Shown here piece after piece: positions 27,301-37,227 of a stretch of 55,773 bases of DNA (positions are counted from its first letter, which is position 1; each line of letters opens with the position of its first letter). Source of the stretch: a virus. A model generated the notes under the pieces. It worked only from the letters and a program-made list of their open reading frames with translations. It did not search any database and had not been told where the DNA came from. Where the stretch lies: positions 1 through 55,773 of the IMG/VR virus record IMGVR_UViG_3300047564_005519; one strand, given 5' to 3'. The translations under genes and the position numbers were made by a program.

Positions 27301-29868
27301 ACAGCCATTCAAAACGACGCTAATCTTTCTCCTATTGCCAAGTATATTCAGGCTGTAATTGACGCTGGTACTGCATCTGAAATAGGTAAAAAGACATATA
27401 AAAAATTGACATTCTCTGGATTCAGGGGACCAAGTCAAGCAACTGATATTCTATTTTTTGAAATATCAGATAGTTTTCTTAATTTAAATAGCATTATCAT
27501 TGAAGCTGGTGGTGATAAATCTTGGCAAAATTTCTCTGTTGATATTTATGGATATTCATCAACTCCAATCACTGATATATTTAAAACTACAAATAAACCT
27601 GGACCTGGAGCAGTTGTTGACGGAAAAATTGTTATTCCTTTTAATAAAATACAAGCATCTAAAGCGAAATATATTTGGATTCAGGTAACTGGTGGATCTT
27701 TATCTAATTTTGGATCAGATTATGGTCAAGCAGAAGGATTCGCAATCAAGTCAATTAAAGCTCGTGGGATTGTGAATGCCGATAAAGAAGTGCCTGGAGA
27801 TCCAATCGAGGTGCCTGACACTGAGGATGTGTGGTGTTTAGCTACGGTAGAAGCTCCTATCTATAATAGTGAAGTTTCTATTGATAGAGAGTGGATTAAA
27901 ACTTTTAGAAGAAGAACAATCCCAAGAATTGATTCATTAATTACAAGCTTAAAGATTGGGTGCGATAGCTCTGGCAGTTTTGAAAATGGAAGTCCTTTCC
28001 AAGATGGTCAACCATATATAGCAGACGTAAGTGCTGCGACATTATCCTTAGATCCATCCAGTGGTACATCAACGTTCTCTGAAAATGGTATTGAAATAGA
28101 TTTTAATAGAGTTCCAAGTTTTCTTACGCTTCAAAGTATAGTGGTTGATTCTGTCGATGAACGCGGTACACTCAGGTCAACGAATGTCATCGATGCATCC
28201 CTACTTAATAAAACTGTTACCTTGCAAACATCAGCAGTTGAATTTGCTGGATCTACCTTTATAAGAGAAATTGCTGATATCAATTCTGGTTTCTTTTTAA
28301 GAAAAGCATCTAGTCAACTTGATATTTATCAGAGGGTGCCAAATACAATAAATATTAATGATGGAATCTTACTTCTTTGCAATCAAGATGGATCACCATA
28401 TGGACTAATGGGTCAATTAAGTCAATATATCCAATCTGTTCAGTCCGATATGGATGGTGAGGACTTTGACGCTAGAGTGGGTAAAATATCTGTTACAAGT
28501 AAAATAGGTGAAATAGACGGTATGATATACGGTTTATATGACCTTAATAGCAGACAATTTATTGGCAAATCAATATCTTATTCAGATCTAGTTAGAAGAG
28601 GAATTGATAATATTTTCATTGGAATGGCAGCCTTTGATGCAGATGGAAATATTCATGACAATAATGAATTTTTTGGTCCAAAATCTGATCAAACTTTTTT
28701 CCCAGTTCAAGTTCCAAAAAAGGTAATTTCACCAATATATTCAGTTAAATTAAATAATTCTACATTTATTAAGGTTGGGCAGATAGATCCATTCATCTCT
28801 AAGTTTGAAGCTTGGACACTTCCAATATCTAGCGGTCAATTTAACAAATCTGTTAAAATATCAGATTCTATAAATTGGTCAACATGGCATGCAAATTATA
28901 TGGGGCAGACTCTCGACGCATACTATGACTCAGAAAATCAGGGAAGCGTTTATTGGTCAAAGATTCATGGAAGAGGATATTATGATGTTCTTGATGAATC
29001 TCCAATTATTGTGGACAATAGAACAATTCAGTTAAGAAGAGTTCCTATTCTTAATATTGCATATCCTACTGACAGAGCAAGTTTAGTTGGCGTTATTAAG
29101 CATGATCTATTTATCTACACTAGAGCTTCGGTTGACTCACCATGGGAACAGGTTCAAGAAAATATAATAAGAGATATTAATTCGGAAACCGGAACAATTC
29201 TATTTAATAATTTAATAGTTCCATCTAATCCAGATCTCATCAAAGTCTCTTATGTAGCCAAAGATAACTTTTCTCAACTTAAACAAATAGGTGGAAATCC
29301 AATTCCACTTAATCCTCTTTTAAATAAAAATAGTATTGATTTTGATTCTCCACTATATATTTACTTGATGCCGAAAGCAATATTCAAGAAAGTTAGCGGA
29401 ACCATTTCTAATTCTGGAGAGATAATTCCTTCTTCAGCTTCATATGCTTTGGTTACAGAATATTCAAACAGTAATCAAATCAATTTTACTTATGACAAGA
29501 CAATCTTTGATTCCAGATCAATATACTATGAACCATTTGCACTTCCTATCGCGATTATTCAAGTTATAAATAATCCATATAAAGATAAGCCAACATTGAC
29601 CGATGTTAGATTGCGTGGTGGTGGAGTAGTTAATGATAAGACTATTCTTGAGTTAGAAGAAGAGGCTAATGAGGTACTATCTTACTGGGATGTATACCCG
29701 CCAATGGGAGAAGCCTATACTAAGGGTGGATATGTTATAATTAGAATCCCAGAATCTGTTAAAGATCATTTCTTGGATGAAAAAGAAATATATCAGATTA
29801 TTTCTAATAATTTAACAGCTGGTATAGCATACGAATTGCAAGACATGGATGGAAATAGTTGGAACTAA
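24322..29868 (+). CDS. Giant tail/baseplate protein with peptidoglycan-binding domain
   Basis: This 1848-residue protein includes, at about 915-980, a PG_binding_1-type domain: a helix starting 'YVKYIQFTLN', then 'DVDGYYGPATTAAAKQFQ' and a final 'SVDSETKSYL'. Such domains hold virion proteins on cell-wall peptidoglycan. A beta domain at about 1030-1130 looks like a discoidin-type carbohydrate-binding fold. Residues about 340-450 contain 'FDVLVWVPSAAINDNQ' and 'VQANGTLILDFS', which recall the class I glutamine-amidotransferase-like Rossmann fold without its catalytic Cys. The start codon follows the previous stop directly, with a GGTGGAGAAG ribosome site. It probably contacts the cell surface from the baseplate. 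The domain assignments outside the PG-binding part are tentative. Confidence 0.7.
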   Translation: MKKFENITLVGNEKSIKVGKNVPNGSIGLGLFSMKDISPSNNIIMTDLSQTIPENKIVLDGISDQAKIYMADELGFLHDKNGNYNFPTNDLTIGDSFISKKMEPSKYLIDELIPEDFAHHYYISRYFIPCPPAFSLLSLDQWINTDNLQGLNLKVLNENGFDYIDQVTKRRKYRFLLEPFNTISNSEKSEIPYRVIILFDADKPLNLKLVYDKVECDENGDMFNIFLNYTETINSIPLYTSIPEESFVIDDNYRNDKIFSVKKIQDKYNEIALNKNTDSGYQVVVPKKALDDYRRFEGFNWRYIARTRKSLNYLSMDNSDELDSSINGLAKTINVGILYSSLLSDDDTTIGAYALNRLMNSPFNFVNYNFVNPISEQNILNGTLDIDKNYKEYWKLDIDDIDNDLSLFDVLVWVPSAAINDNQASRLSSFVQANGTLILDFSKMSTGTDALETQVASGTSIDMQLVIGGTLTGEISELSTTSVLTDYTKNGGWNLATTAFEKEYYGIFGSNKIEDDRAYKTYRYFDDTIVTSEENIFLKMGPDTESLKPVGVIIPYNSNTSSALVRGNIIATTFPLIDYCNSIYQLNNYDRVQDINSGLVDGSAENAVYSGVVEGPMKFLFNCITFAAYCRLQASSELRTNSSLYNFVSNWNSGWTLNQNVLLDEEREKYFLPVPDSDGFGFDILKQDKLFDRYLKDIETILPDYQRDRLSDLNSDNIEFFIEITNPDVFLSNCIRIDPNSLTEEYNIPSAYDIYQVQNPNIKILAQTLSDSPSLEVPSGYGAYVIHEKSLLAADKNPLQNRMNVLNSFKEYPYSFATSYSAYQGTDRPSSFSVNSTLTYDVVFKGTHAIKTIVYGAPTTETIKVTTNKLCKNFVSSVDSGTKVYDSSNPLNTFIYTGDINIHKDPRSWKTTAPLKSHEYVKYIQFTLNNAISSKLDVDGYYGPATTAAAKQFQTSNSLRYKDGSVDSETKSYLAWWWKNLKSSDSARYTSIITAIQNDANLSPIAKYIQAVIDAGTASEIGKKTYKKLTFSGFRGPSQATDILFFEISDSFLNLNSIIIEAGGDKSWQNFSVDIYGYSSTPITDIFKTTNKPGPGAVVDGKIVIPFNKIQASKAKYIWIQVTGGSLSNFGSDYGQAEGFAIKSIKARGIVNADKEVPGDPIEVPDTEDVWCLATVEAPIYNSEVSIDREWIKTFRRRTIPRIDSLITSLKIGCDSSGSFENGSPFQDGQPYIADVSAATLSLDPSSGTSTFSENGIEIDFNRVPSFLTLQSIVVDSVDERGTLRSTNVIDASLLNKTVTLQTSAVEFAGSTFIREIADINSGFFLRKASSQLDIYQRVPNTININDGILLLCNQDGSPYGLMGQLSQYIQSVQSDMDGEDFDARVGKISVTSKIGEIDGMIYGLYDLNSRQFIGKSISYSDLVRRGIDNIFIGMAAFDADGNIHDNNEFFGPKSDQTFFPVQVPKKVISPIYSVKLNNSTFIKVGQIDPFISKFEAWTLPISSGQFNKSVKISDSINWSTWHANYMGQTLDAYYDSENQGSVYWSKIHGRGYYDVLDESPIIVDNRTIQLRRVPILNIAYPTDRASLVGVIKHDLFIYTRASVDSPWEQVQENIIRDINSETGTILFNNLIVPSNPDLIKVSYVAKDNFSQLKQIGGNPIPLNPLLNKNSIDFDSPLYIYLMPKAIFKKVSGTISNSGEIIPSSASYALVTEYSNSNQINFTYDKTIFDSRSIYYEPFALPIAIIQVINNPYKDKPTLTDVRLRGGGVVNDKTILELEEEANEVLSYWDVYPPMGEAYTKGGYVIIRIPESVKDHFLDEKEIYQIISNNLTAGIAYELQDMDGNSWN

Positions 29869-29869
29869 T

Positions 29870-32470
29870 ATGCAAGATAAACTTTCAAGTTCTTTAGGTA
29901 CTTTTTCTCAATCTTCTAGAAAAACTGTTTCTAGTCTAATTAGAGATATGAAATTAGATAAAATAGATTTTAAATCTCTGTTAGATAAGCTGTCTTCTTC
30001 TGATATAATCAGCGAATTTCGTGTTGCGCAAATGCGAGAACTTTCTTTTCTTAATAGAGAAAACGTAATGGAGCTCTTTCGAAATTCTTCTCTAAAATTA
30101 GATCAGCTTTTTACATCAGCTAATGCAGCTGGAGTAATAATTGATTCAATGGTAAATATATTTTCTGCGGATATTGCCAAATTAGAAGAAGAATTAAAAA
30201 ATTTAGAGCTATTTATTAACAACTATGAGTTTTTAGCTGGTAAAGATGATTTATATAATGCAAACTATATAGAAAGATTTGATAACTCTAATAATGACTA
30301 TAGATTTGACAATTATAATTTTGCAATTCCAGATAGAAATAATGTTTCATTCCCTGATAGCGGAAATGCTTTTGTTGACTCTTCTACTGGTACGTTAAAG
30401 ATTGGATCAAGTCAAAGAGTAGTAAATATATTAGATAATATTAAATCTATTAAAAGAATGAGTAATTACGATAATTTTATCACCAGTCAAACTTCGTTTG
30501 ATGGAGTTTTTACTCAAATTCTAACTGATTCTTGGGCAACTACAATTAAATCTCCAACGATTCTAACGAGCGCCTTATCAGATTATGCCAAGTATATTCC
30601 ATATAATGATTCCTCATATAATGGAGCAAGAACTGCTGTTGAGGTAGAGCTTTTGGTTCCAATTAGTATGGATACAATTAAATTGACTCCAACTATTGGT
30701 AATGGACTAGCCTTAATGCAAGTAGTTATATTTAACTCCCCAATGAGTGACTCATCTGGCTCTAATCCATCTGAATCATATCAAACATTATTGTTAGAGC
30801 CTAAATATCTTTCTAAAGATTTAGAAATATCTTTTGAATCAACTTTTGTTTCTAAATTAATATTTATTTTCAATCAAACTTCTTATGTAAGATCTAAGTC
30901 TTTGCCGATTATATCTGAATTGAATTCTAAAGCTCTACAAAGTTATATTAATGATAGAATAACTGAAAATCGCACAACTTTTAGTGTCAATCAAGATATT
31001 GCCTATTTCTATTTTGCAAACAAATATTTGATTGAAGGAATTAAGAAAAATAAAAATCAAAATATGAACTATTATAGTTATAGATTCCCATTTGAAGCTT
31101 TTTCATATGATCGTATTATCGAAAACGAAATCTATAAGGCTTCTACAGTTGATTTGGGAGATCGTCCGGATTTTATTAATTCTCCTATTTTTACTAGTCT
31201 TGTTAGAAATATGTTATCAGCAATGAATGTCGATGATAAATTCTTTGAGGCCAATTTCTATATTCAGTCTGCCGGAAATTCTAAGTTTAATTTCTTAAAT
31301 TCTCCTGGATTTATGTCAGTCAAGCCAGTTAATGCTAATGATGATCACAAGAGTCAATTCTACAAGGATAATGTTGGTGTCGGCAACGCATCTATCGCTG
31401 TAAAAGATCTGCTTATCAATGAGCAAAAAGATATATATGAATATACTTTTTCTATTAAATCTATTAGCTTTATTGAGACAATAGAAGATTTTGCGGAGAG
31501 AGCTTGTTTTGTCAGTCGTAAAATTCCAGTTGATGGAGAAATTGCAGCGGTCAAGGCTAAGCTTGAGTCTTTGGATCAAAATATAACAGTAAGTTCGGAT
31601 GGATATGATTTAAAGGAATCTGTATCATTTGAATTATCTATATCAAACATTGATACCCCATCTTCTGAATCAGATTGGATACCTTTAAGTTTTAATAACA
31701 AAAGTACAGTTGATTCTGAGGTAGTCTTTTTTGATCCTAATTCATTTTTTGCTACTTTAAGATTTGTTCCAAAAGCTGATTCAATTATTCTTTATCAAAA
31801 TGGAAAAGTTGTTCATCCTGATTCCTATATTTTTAGAGTAAATTCTCAAAGACTAGAATTAACTGCTCCGATATTTTCTAGAACAGACATTTTTTGTGCG
31901 TCCTATGAAATTGACTCTTCTCTAATAAATCCTTTTGAATTAGATCTTATTAAGAATAATCAGTATAAAGAATCTACTAAGCAGTTTAAAACATCAAATG
32001 GTCTTGGTGAGCCGTTTAGTAGAACATCATCTAGTGCATCTATAACGCTTTCTGAGGTTCCTTATTTAAATAGATCTTTTGTTAGTTCGGCAAGATATGA
32101 TAAGTATTATGGAACTTTATTTTCTGGAGTTGGATATGGATATTCTCCAGTAAGAGTGAAATTGAATGATGGAACATATGCCGTGAACGTGACTAATTAT
32201 ACTCCTAAGGCTCAACAGGTTGAATTTCAGAATGGTAGTAGCACACAATTTATTCACAATGGAAAAAATATAGTTTTTAATAAAGTTATTGATAATGGTT
32301 TCACTGTCGAGTATGAATATATTCCTCATAATCTTAGATTTAGACTTGTAATGAGAAAAAATATTCCTGGTATCAGTATTCCAGCTAAAGCTGATTCAGT
32401 TATTTTAAAAATGAAAACTATGTTTTTTGATACTTATTATGATAAACTTAATAATATTTCTTTGAATTGA
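29870..32470 (+). CDS. Tail fibre/baseplate structural protein (866 aa)
   Basis: I chose the ATG at 29870, one base after the previous stop; an in-frame ATG at 29849 would add seven residues inside the upstream gene. The N-terminal ~130 residues are helical, with coiled-coil character and an acidic EEELKNLE stretch. The rest is beta-rich, Asn/Ser/Asp/Tyr-rich and repetitive in texture. A segment near residues 310-345 ('SKLIFIFNQTSY') resembles one in the next gene product, suggesting the two are related. There is no catalytic motif. The position within a row of large co-directional structural genes after the wedge proteins suggests a baseplate-peripheral or fibre protein. Confidence 0.6.
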   Translation: MQDKLSSSLGTFSQSSRKTVSSLIRDMKLDKIDFKSLLDKLSSSDIISEFRVAQMRELSFLNRENVMELFRNSSLKLDQLFTSANAAGVIIDSMVNIFSADIAKLEEELKNLELFINNYEFLAGKDDLYNANYIERFDNSNNDYRFDNYNFAIPDRNNVSFPDSGNAFVDSSTGTLKIGSSQRVVNILDNIKSIKRMSNYDNFITSQTSFDGVFTQILTDSWATTIKSPTILTSALSDYAKYIPYNDSSYNGARTAVEVELLVPISMDTIKLTPTIGNGLALMQVVIFNSPMSDSSGSNPSESYQTLLLEPKYLSKDLEISFESTFVSKLIFIFNQTSYVRSKSLPIISELNSKALQSYINDRITENRTTFSVNQDIAYFYFANKYLIEGIKKNKNQNMNYYSYRFPFEAFSYDRIIENEIYKASTVDLGDRPDFINSPIFTSLVRNMLSAMNVDDKFFEANFYIQSAGNSKFNFLNSPGFMSVKPVNANDDHKSQFYKDNVGVGNASIAVKDLLINEQKDIYEYTFSIKSISFIETIEDFAERACFVSRKIPVDGEIAAVKAKLESLDQNITVSSDGYDLKESVSFELSISNIDTPSSESDWIPLSFNNKSTVDSEVVFFDPNSFFATLRFVPKADSIILYQNGKVVHPDSYIFRVNSQRLELTAPIFSRTDIFCASYEIDSSLINPFELDLIKNNQYKESTKQFKTSNGLGEPFSRTSSSASITLSEVPYLNRSFVSSARYDKYYGTLFSGVGYGYSPVRVKLNDGTYAVNVTNYTPKAQQVEFQNGSSTQFIHNGKNIVFNKVIDNGFTVEYEYIPHNLRFRLVMRKNIPGISIPAKADSVILKMKTMFFDTYYDKLNNISLN

Positions 32471-32482
32471 TAGGCAATAGCA

Positions 32483-34687
32483 ATGGCACAAGTTTCTTCT
32501 AATACTTTAACTTATGATCAAATTTTTATAAAGATTAAAGATTTCTATACTAAAAATTTGAGAAATGAATTTCCAACTAGTGATGATAAATTAAAAGCCT
32601 ATCAGTCACTTCTGTCAGATATTCAAACTAATATTTTAAAACCTACTGTCAAATTTGATCCAGTTATAAAAGGTGAACCACCTTCTGCTATCAAGATGAA
32701 TAAGTTTATTGATGGTCTAAGTAGTGATGTTTTAACTATATCTAAACAAATCGATTATTTAAGTGCTAAAGTTATTAATACTTTTAATCTATTTAACAGT
32801 GAAATCGGTGCAGAAAAGAAATATTTAGAAAGAATCGCTTCTAAAGCAAGAATTTTACAGATGTATTCTAAAGCACCTGCAGAAAATATTATTTATGTCG
32901 GTGATTCATTTGATAATGCTGATTTTGTTGAAGTGGAATCTATTCCAATCGGTCAAAATCCTCATATTGAAAATGGTGTTTTTACACTTCCTATCAATAA
33001 TTCTCGAGCATGGAATGCTAGAACTATTAGTATTGATACATTGAATTCTAACGGATTTATGGGCAATGATCATCAAGCAATAATTAATCCAGATCAAAAT
33101 ACCCAACAATCATATACGTATGTATATAAAAGTAATCCTAGCATTTCTTCGACTTCCGCAATCGCTGATTCAAATATTCTGACATATTTTGAATATGAAG
33201 GTTTAAATGTAGATTTAGATAGCAATCCGAATGTGGATAAATCTTTGCTATCTGAATTTGAGTTTTCATATTTGGCCAATAAAAAAATCGTTAATGATAA
33301 AACGACTGGAGATTTAGTAAACTGGTCAAAATTTGATTTAGACAAACCTTTGAAATTAGTTGTAAAGATAGAGTCCGCTGTTGAAAGCAATGCTAATACT
33401 TTAACAATAGTTCCATATTTTGGGTCATGTAAATTAGTTAAAGTAACATCCGTTAAAGCTATCAGGAGTAATGGCAGCATTACTGAGATATTGAGTAATC
33501 CAATTTATATTGGTTCATCTTTCGTTCCTACAAATGGGCAAATTATGAACCAATATTTTTATGATAAGGCTATTTTAAGATTTGCAGATATTAAGGTTGT
33601 AAGATTTGAGGTTTCTTTTGAGCAAGATTCCTATGAGCAAATCGATATAATGCATTCGTATTGGAAACCAATTTTTCCTTTAAATCCATCAGCTGAAGAT
33701 ATTTTAAATCCTTTTTATGGAAAAACCAGATTTAACCCTGACGCTCTGAGCTCGGACACATATGAGCTTATTGAGTACGATAAATATATTGTTACTCCTC
33801 TTATAACTACTCCTAATCAGTTTAAAAATTTGGATAGACCATCTAAACTAGTTAATGTTGCCCTTAAGCGTAGGCCATTGACACAGTCTGGTTATATCAT
33901 CACTGTTAAAGGATATAAAATAGATACAGATGATGAAGGTAATATAATACAGGAGTATCCAAATAATAAACATGAGATGTATTTTAAAAATTTTGATTTA
34001 AGTAATAATTTTATTTTCGATTATCCAAAATCTGTTATTTTTGAAGAACAAGGAAAAGTTTATGCTTCCGCCGAAGATGCCGCAGCTGACGTTCAAGCGA
34101 TACAAGATGTATTTACTGCAGATCCCAAGCAATATGTTGGTACTACTTTTTGTTATGTTTATGAGGTAGTTGCCGAATTTTCTACGGTGACTGTTCCGCA
34201 AAGAAAAAGATTTTATCCAGTTAGATTGGGTCTAGAATACGAAAGATATCAAGCGAAGAGAAAAGCAATTGGCATCAGAGATGTCAGCGCCTCTTATGAT
34301 CTATATACTCATAGTTCTACTTTGGTATCTAAAGTTTTTAATTTTGATTCTCAGATTGAAAGTTTAATGTTAGATGTTGACGCAACTATTGATAATCAAT
34401 ATTTAGATTCTATTGATATTCAGTATTTTGTATCTTTAAACGATTCTAGATGGATAAAACTTTCCCCGATTCAATCACCAACAAGTGGTGTAGCTGAGGT
34501 TTTGATCTTTAATAAAAATATTTCAAATGAATATAAAATTGCTGGTGTTGGATACTTGAATTATCCAGAAATTCCATCTACAATTAATTCTGTTAAAGTT
34601 AAAATTGAAATATCTAAAAGTAGGAATGTTAATTATACTCCTACTATTCGCTCTTTTAAACTTATTGCGGGGATTAAGCAAGTATGA
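32483..34687 (+). CDS. Tail fibre/baseplate structural protein (734 aa)
   Basis: The N-terminal ~135 residues are predicted helical and may form a coiled coil. A long beta-rich region follows. Near residues 370-390 a strand pair ('VVRFEVSFEQDSY') matches the pattern seen in the preceding gene product, and the C-terminal ~110 residues look like another beta sandwich. Composition is the same as in its neighbours: Asn, Ser, Asp, Tyr and Lys. The start has a weak AGG ribosome site, and the gene's stop overlaps the ATG of the next gene. I do not recognise a family. Role is inferred from operon position. Confidence 0.6.
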   Translation: MAQVSSNTLTYDQIFIKIKDFYTKNLRNEFPTSDDKLKAYQSLLSDIQTNILKPTVKFDPVIKGEPPSAIKMNKFIDGLSSDVLTISKQIDYLSAKVINTFNLFNSEIGAEKKYLERIASKARILQMYSKAPAENIIYVGDSFDNADFVEVESIPIGQNPHIENGVFTLPINNSRAWNARTISIDTLNSNGFMGNDHQAIINPDQNTQQSYTYVYKSNPSISSTSAIADSNILTYFEYEGLNVDLDSNPNVDKSLLSEFEFSYLANKKIVNDKTTGDLVNWSKFDLDKPLKLVVKIESAVESNANTLTIVPYFGSCKLVKVTSVKAIRSNGSITEILSNPIYIGSSFVPTNGQIMNQYFYDKAILRFADIKVVRFEVSFEQDSYEQIDIMHSYWKPIFPLNPSAEDILNPFYGKTRFNPDALSSDTYELIEYDKYIVTPLITTPNQFKNLDRPSKLVNVALKRRPLTQSGYIITVKGYKIDTDDEGNIIQEYPNNKHEMYFKNFDLSNNFIFDYPKSVIFEEQGKVYASAEDAAADVQAIQDVFTADPKQYVGTTFCYVYEVVAEFSTVTVPQRKRFYPVRLGLEYERYQAKRKAIGIRDVSASYDLYTHSSTLVSKVFNFDSQIESLMLDVDATIDNQYLDSIDIQYFVSLNDSRWIKLSPIQSPTSGVAEVLIFNKNISNEYKIAGVGYLNYPEIPSTINSVKVKIEISKSRNVNYTPTIRSFKLIAGIKQV

Positions 34688-36822
34688 ATATTTCAACAGT
34701 TCAAAAAAGAAAATTCTTGAATAATATATATAAATTATTTTATTCAACAGGCAAGACTCCTACCGAGTTTGAGGTAAGAAACGCTTTCAATCAGTATTTT
34801 CAAGTAAATAAACCAGGATATCCCGCTATTATTGACTATAATTCTTTGGCTACAGAGTCTATAGCTAATCCAGATACTATAAATGAATTGATGATCAATA
34901 CAATTCTTAATTTAGAGGTATTATTTGATTGTGTAACAGAAACTAATGAAGAAATCTTTAATGTTGTTCACACGATTAATGATAAGATAGAAAATCTTAG
35001 AGCTAGACGTAAAGAGCTAGAATCAAAAATAGATCAGTTAACTTTCGCTAATGCAAATAGTGATGGATTTTTCTATTCTTTCTTAGATAACTTTTCAACT
35101 CTTAATAATATAGATTTAAATATCACTAGTGCATTTGTTGATTTGGTAAATAATAATGTTAGTTTACCAAAGATCACATCGCTTTATTCTAACCAAAATA
35201 ATCTAAGCCAACTCTCTCTTGCCGGTATTACCAATACGGTAACTTTTGATGGCAGAGTAGTGGCAGAAAGGCAGAATGTAACAGATTTTGATGCCACTTT
35301 TGATGGATTAAACGATACTTATTGGAATTATGATCTTTCTACCGAGTCAATTGGAGTCGCGTCTATCACTCTGAGTATTCCAATAGGCGGAGTAATTGGA
35401 GTGTCAAAGGTGAGTGGTTCTTTGATGTCGAAAAGTCCTTGTTCAGTATATTTGAAGGCGATTCCTTCATCGGTATCTGAACAACCAGTAATAGTTACTA
35501 AGAATTCTACGGAAGATTATAATAGATTTAGTTTTATAATACCTTCACAAAATTATAGCAATATTCAATTAACAATTTATAAAACAGAGCCTGATTCAGT
35601 TATTAGAAGCGCAACTAAACCATATCTATATTCATTTGGCATTAGGGATCTTGTTATTGGTTCGGATTACCATGACACAGAAGCATCTATAGTTTCTAAA
35701 CCTATTGCTATACCCACTGCAGATAATAAATTATTAGCTATTTCTTCTGTTGCCCTTGACGTTAAGCAGCAAATAGTTAGTGGAACTAATATTACTTACT
35801 ATGTTGCAGCTGACAATCCTGATGGAGAAAATATTAATGACTTTGATTGGATACCTATCGAAGTTAATGAATTTGATAGTTCAGCTGAATCTAAATCTAT
35901 AAATTTAACTAGCTCACCATATAAAACAATTTATATTGATCGAGATTACTTTAATGATGGACTTAAATTAATACCCATCAATGAGAATGCAACTAATTCA
36001 AATGAACTCAATCCAATTGCGCTCCCGTATACGGGTCGCTCAGCCTACCGAGTAACTAGCGTTGGATCAACTAGGGAATATTTACAACCATATATTTTAA
36101 GTAGTCTCAATTGCTATCGTCACTACTCACTTTATAACGACAATGCTAAGGTTGATTTGCAACTGTATAAGTCATTAACTCAATGGTCATCTTACATAGC
36201 AGATACCACTAATCTGAGTATTAATAGAGATGTTTTATCTAATCTAGATAGCCTTATTAATATTACGATTAATAGTCCGTCAGTTGGATTCTTGGATACC
36301 AAAATCTTAGCCGAAGATATTAAAACTGGTTCTCACATTATCTCTAAAAGCAGAGATGACATCAATCTTTCAGTTTATTTAAATGGTGTTCTTATTGCCG
36401 ATATTCCAAGTGGGCAAAAAGACGCTAAAGTGGATTGGGAGTTTATTAAAGGAGTTAATAATCTTTCAATTCTATACGATAAGAATTTTGTTGGTTCTGT
36501 TTCAATTGATTTAATGCAGGGAGTGAAGCTATCAGATTATGGAATTATATTCTTAGATTATTTTAATTATTTAGATCCAATTGAATTCAGCATGAGAACG
36601 AGTTCCGACATCAATGCTTTTACAATTGATACTATTTTTGGAAGCAGGGAAGTTTTAGCTTCAAAAGAAATTTCTAATAAAAGTATTTTCAGGTACTATT
36701 CCAGTCAAAGTGAATTAATTACAGCAGTAAGATATCGCGCTGACTTATTAAGATTTAATAATCCTAATCAGACTCCGATTTTAGATGGAGTAAGGGTTAA
36801 GTTTAAGCATAGCGATATGTGA
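34684..36822 (+). CDS. Tail fibre/baseplate structural protein (712 aa)
   Basis: The N-terminal ~125 residues are helical and end in a charged coiled-coil stretch ('IENLRARRKELESKIDQL'). The remainder is beta-rich. Near residues 310-330 a motif 'YLYSFGIRDLVIG' is nearly repeated in the product of 37228-38481 as 'YIYTYGLSDLDIR', so the two share a beta domain. The start codon overlaps the previous stop (ATGA), and a GGGGATTAAG sequence lies upstream. No enzyme motif is visible. It is probably a homotrimeric fibre or baseplate-arm component. That is inference from composition, coiled coil and location. Confidence 0.6.
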   Translation: MNISTVQKRKFLNNIYKLFYSTGKTPTEFEVRNAFNQYFQVNKPGYPAIIDYNSLATESIANPDTINELMINTILNLEVLFDCVTETNEEIFNVVHTINDKIENLRARRKELESKIDQLTFANANSDGFFYSFLDNFSTLNNIDLNITSAFVDLVNNNVSLPKITSLYSNQNNLSQLSLAGITNTVTFDGRVVAERQNVTDFDATFDGLNDTYWNYDLSTESIGVASITLSIPIGGVIGVSKVSGSLMSKSPCSVYLKAIPSSVSEQPVIVTKNSTEDYNRFSFIIPSQNYSNIQLTIYKTEPDSVIRSATKPYLYSFGIRDLVIGSDYHDTEASIVSKPIAIPTADNKLLAISSVALDVKQQIVSGTNITYYVAADNPDGENINDFDWIPIEVNEFDSSAESKSINLTSSPYKTIYIDRDYFNDGLKLIPINENATNSNELNPIALPYTGRSAYRVTSVGSTREYLQPYILSSLNCYRHYSLYNDNAKVDLQLYKSLTQWSSYIADTTNLSINRDVLSNLDSLINITINSPSVGFLDTKILAEDIKTGSHIISKSRDDINLSVYLNGVLIADIPSGQKDAKVDWEFIKGVNNLSILYDKNFVGSVSIDLMQGVKLSDYGIIFLDYFNYLDPIEFSMRTSSDINAFTIDTIFGSREVLASKEISNKSIFRYYSSQSELITAVRYRADLLRFNNPNQTPILDGVRVKFKHSDM

Positions 36823-36836
36823 TTAGAGGGGCATTA

Positions 36837-37226
36837 ATGTCTAAAACATTTAAATTAAGTAACACATCCAGAATTAAAGAACCACTTTTTAGTAAAGATA
36901 GGACTAAATATAGGGCTCCACGAAATTCGGAAAAAGAAAACGCAGAAACCAATCTTTTAAAATTAGATTTATCTAGACTTTATAATCAAATGAACGCAAT
37001 CGATGCTAGTATCCTTGAGAATCTAAAATATGCAATTGGTGATATAGGGGATGTTGATACTTCTGTGCTTCTTGATGATGGTTTGTCTTATCTAATAGAT
37101 GGTGTGGAAATATATTTGGATGATATATCAGTTACTCAAGATGTTGAAATTGATACTATTAGTAAAATAAGTGGTAGATTATCCAGACTTTTAGCAAAAG
37201 TAAATAGATTGGAAATTGGTAATTAG
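36837..37226 (+). CDS. Small tail protein (129 aa)
   Basis: The ATG at 36837 is preferred over an in-frame GTG at 36819 because a GAGGGG ribosome site ends five bases before it. The protein has a basic, Lys/Arg/Ser-rich N-terminus (~40 residues). It continues with a helical part and an acidic segment containing 'DIGDVDTSVLLDDG'. It ends in a probable helix ('RLSRLLAKVNRLE') with heptad character. It is embedded between two structural genes that share a beta domain, so it may be an adaptor, chaperone or trimerisation partner for them. I do not recognise the family. Confidence 0.55.
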   Translation: MSKTFKLSNTSRIKEPLFSKDRTKYRAPRNSEKENAETNLLKLDLSRLYNQMNAIDASILENLKYAIGDIGDVDTSVLLDDGLSYLIDGVEIYLDDISVTQDVEIDTISKISGRLSRLLAKVNRLEIGN

Positions 37227-37227
37227 A

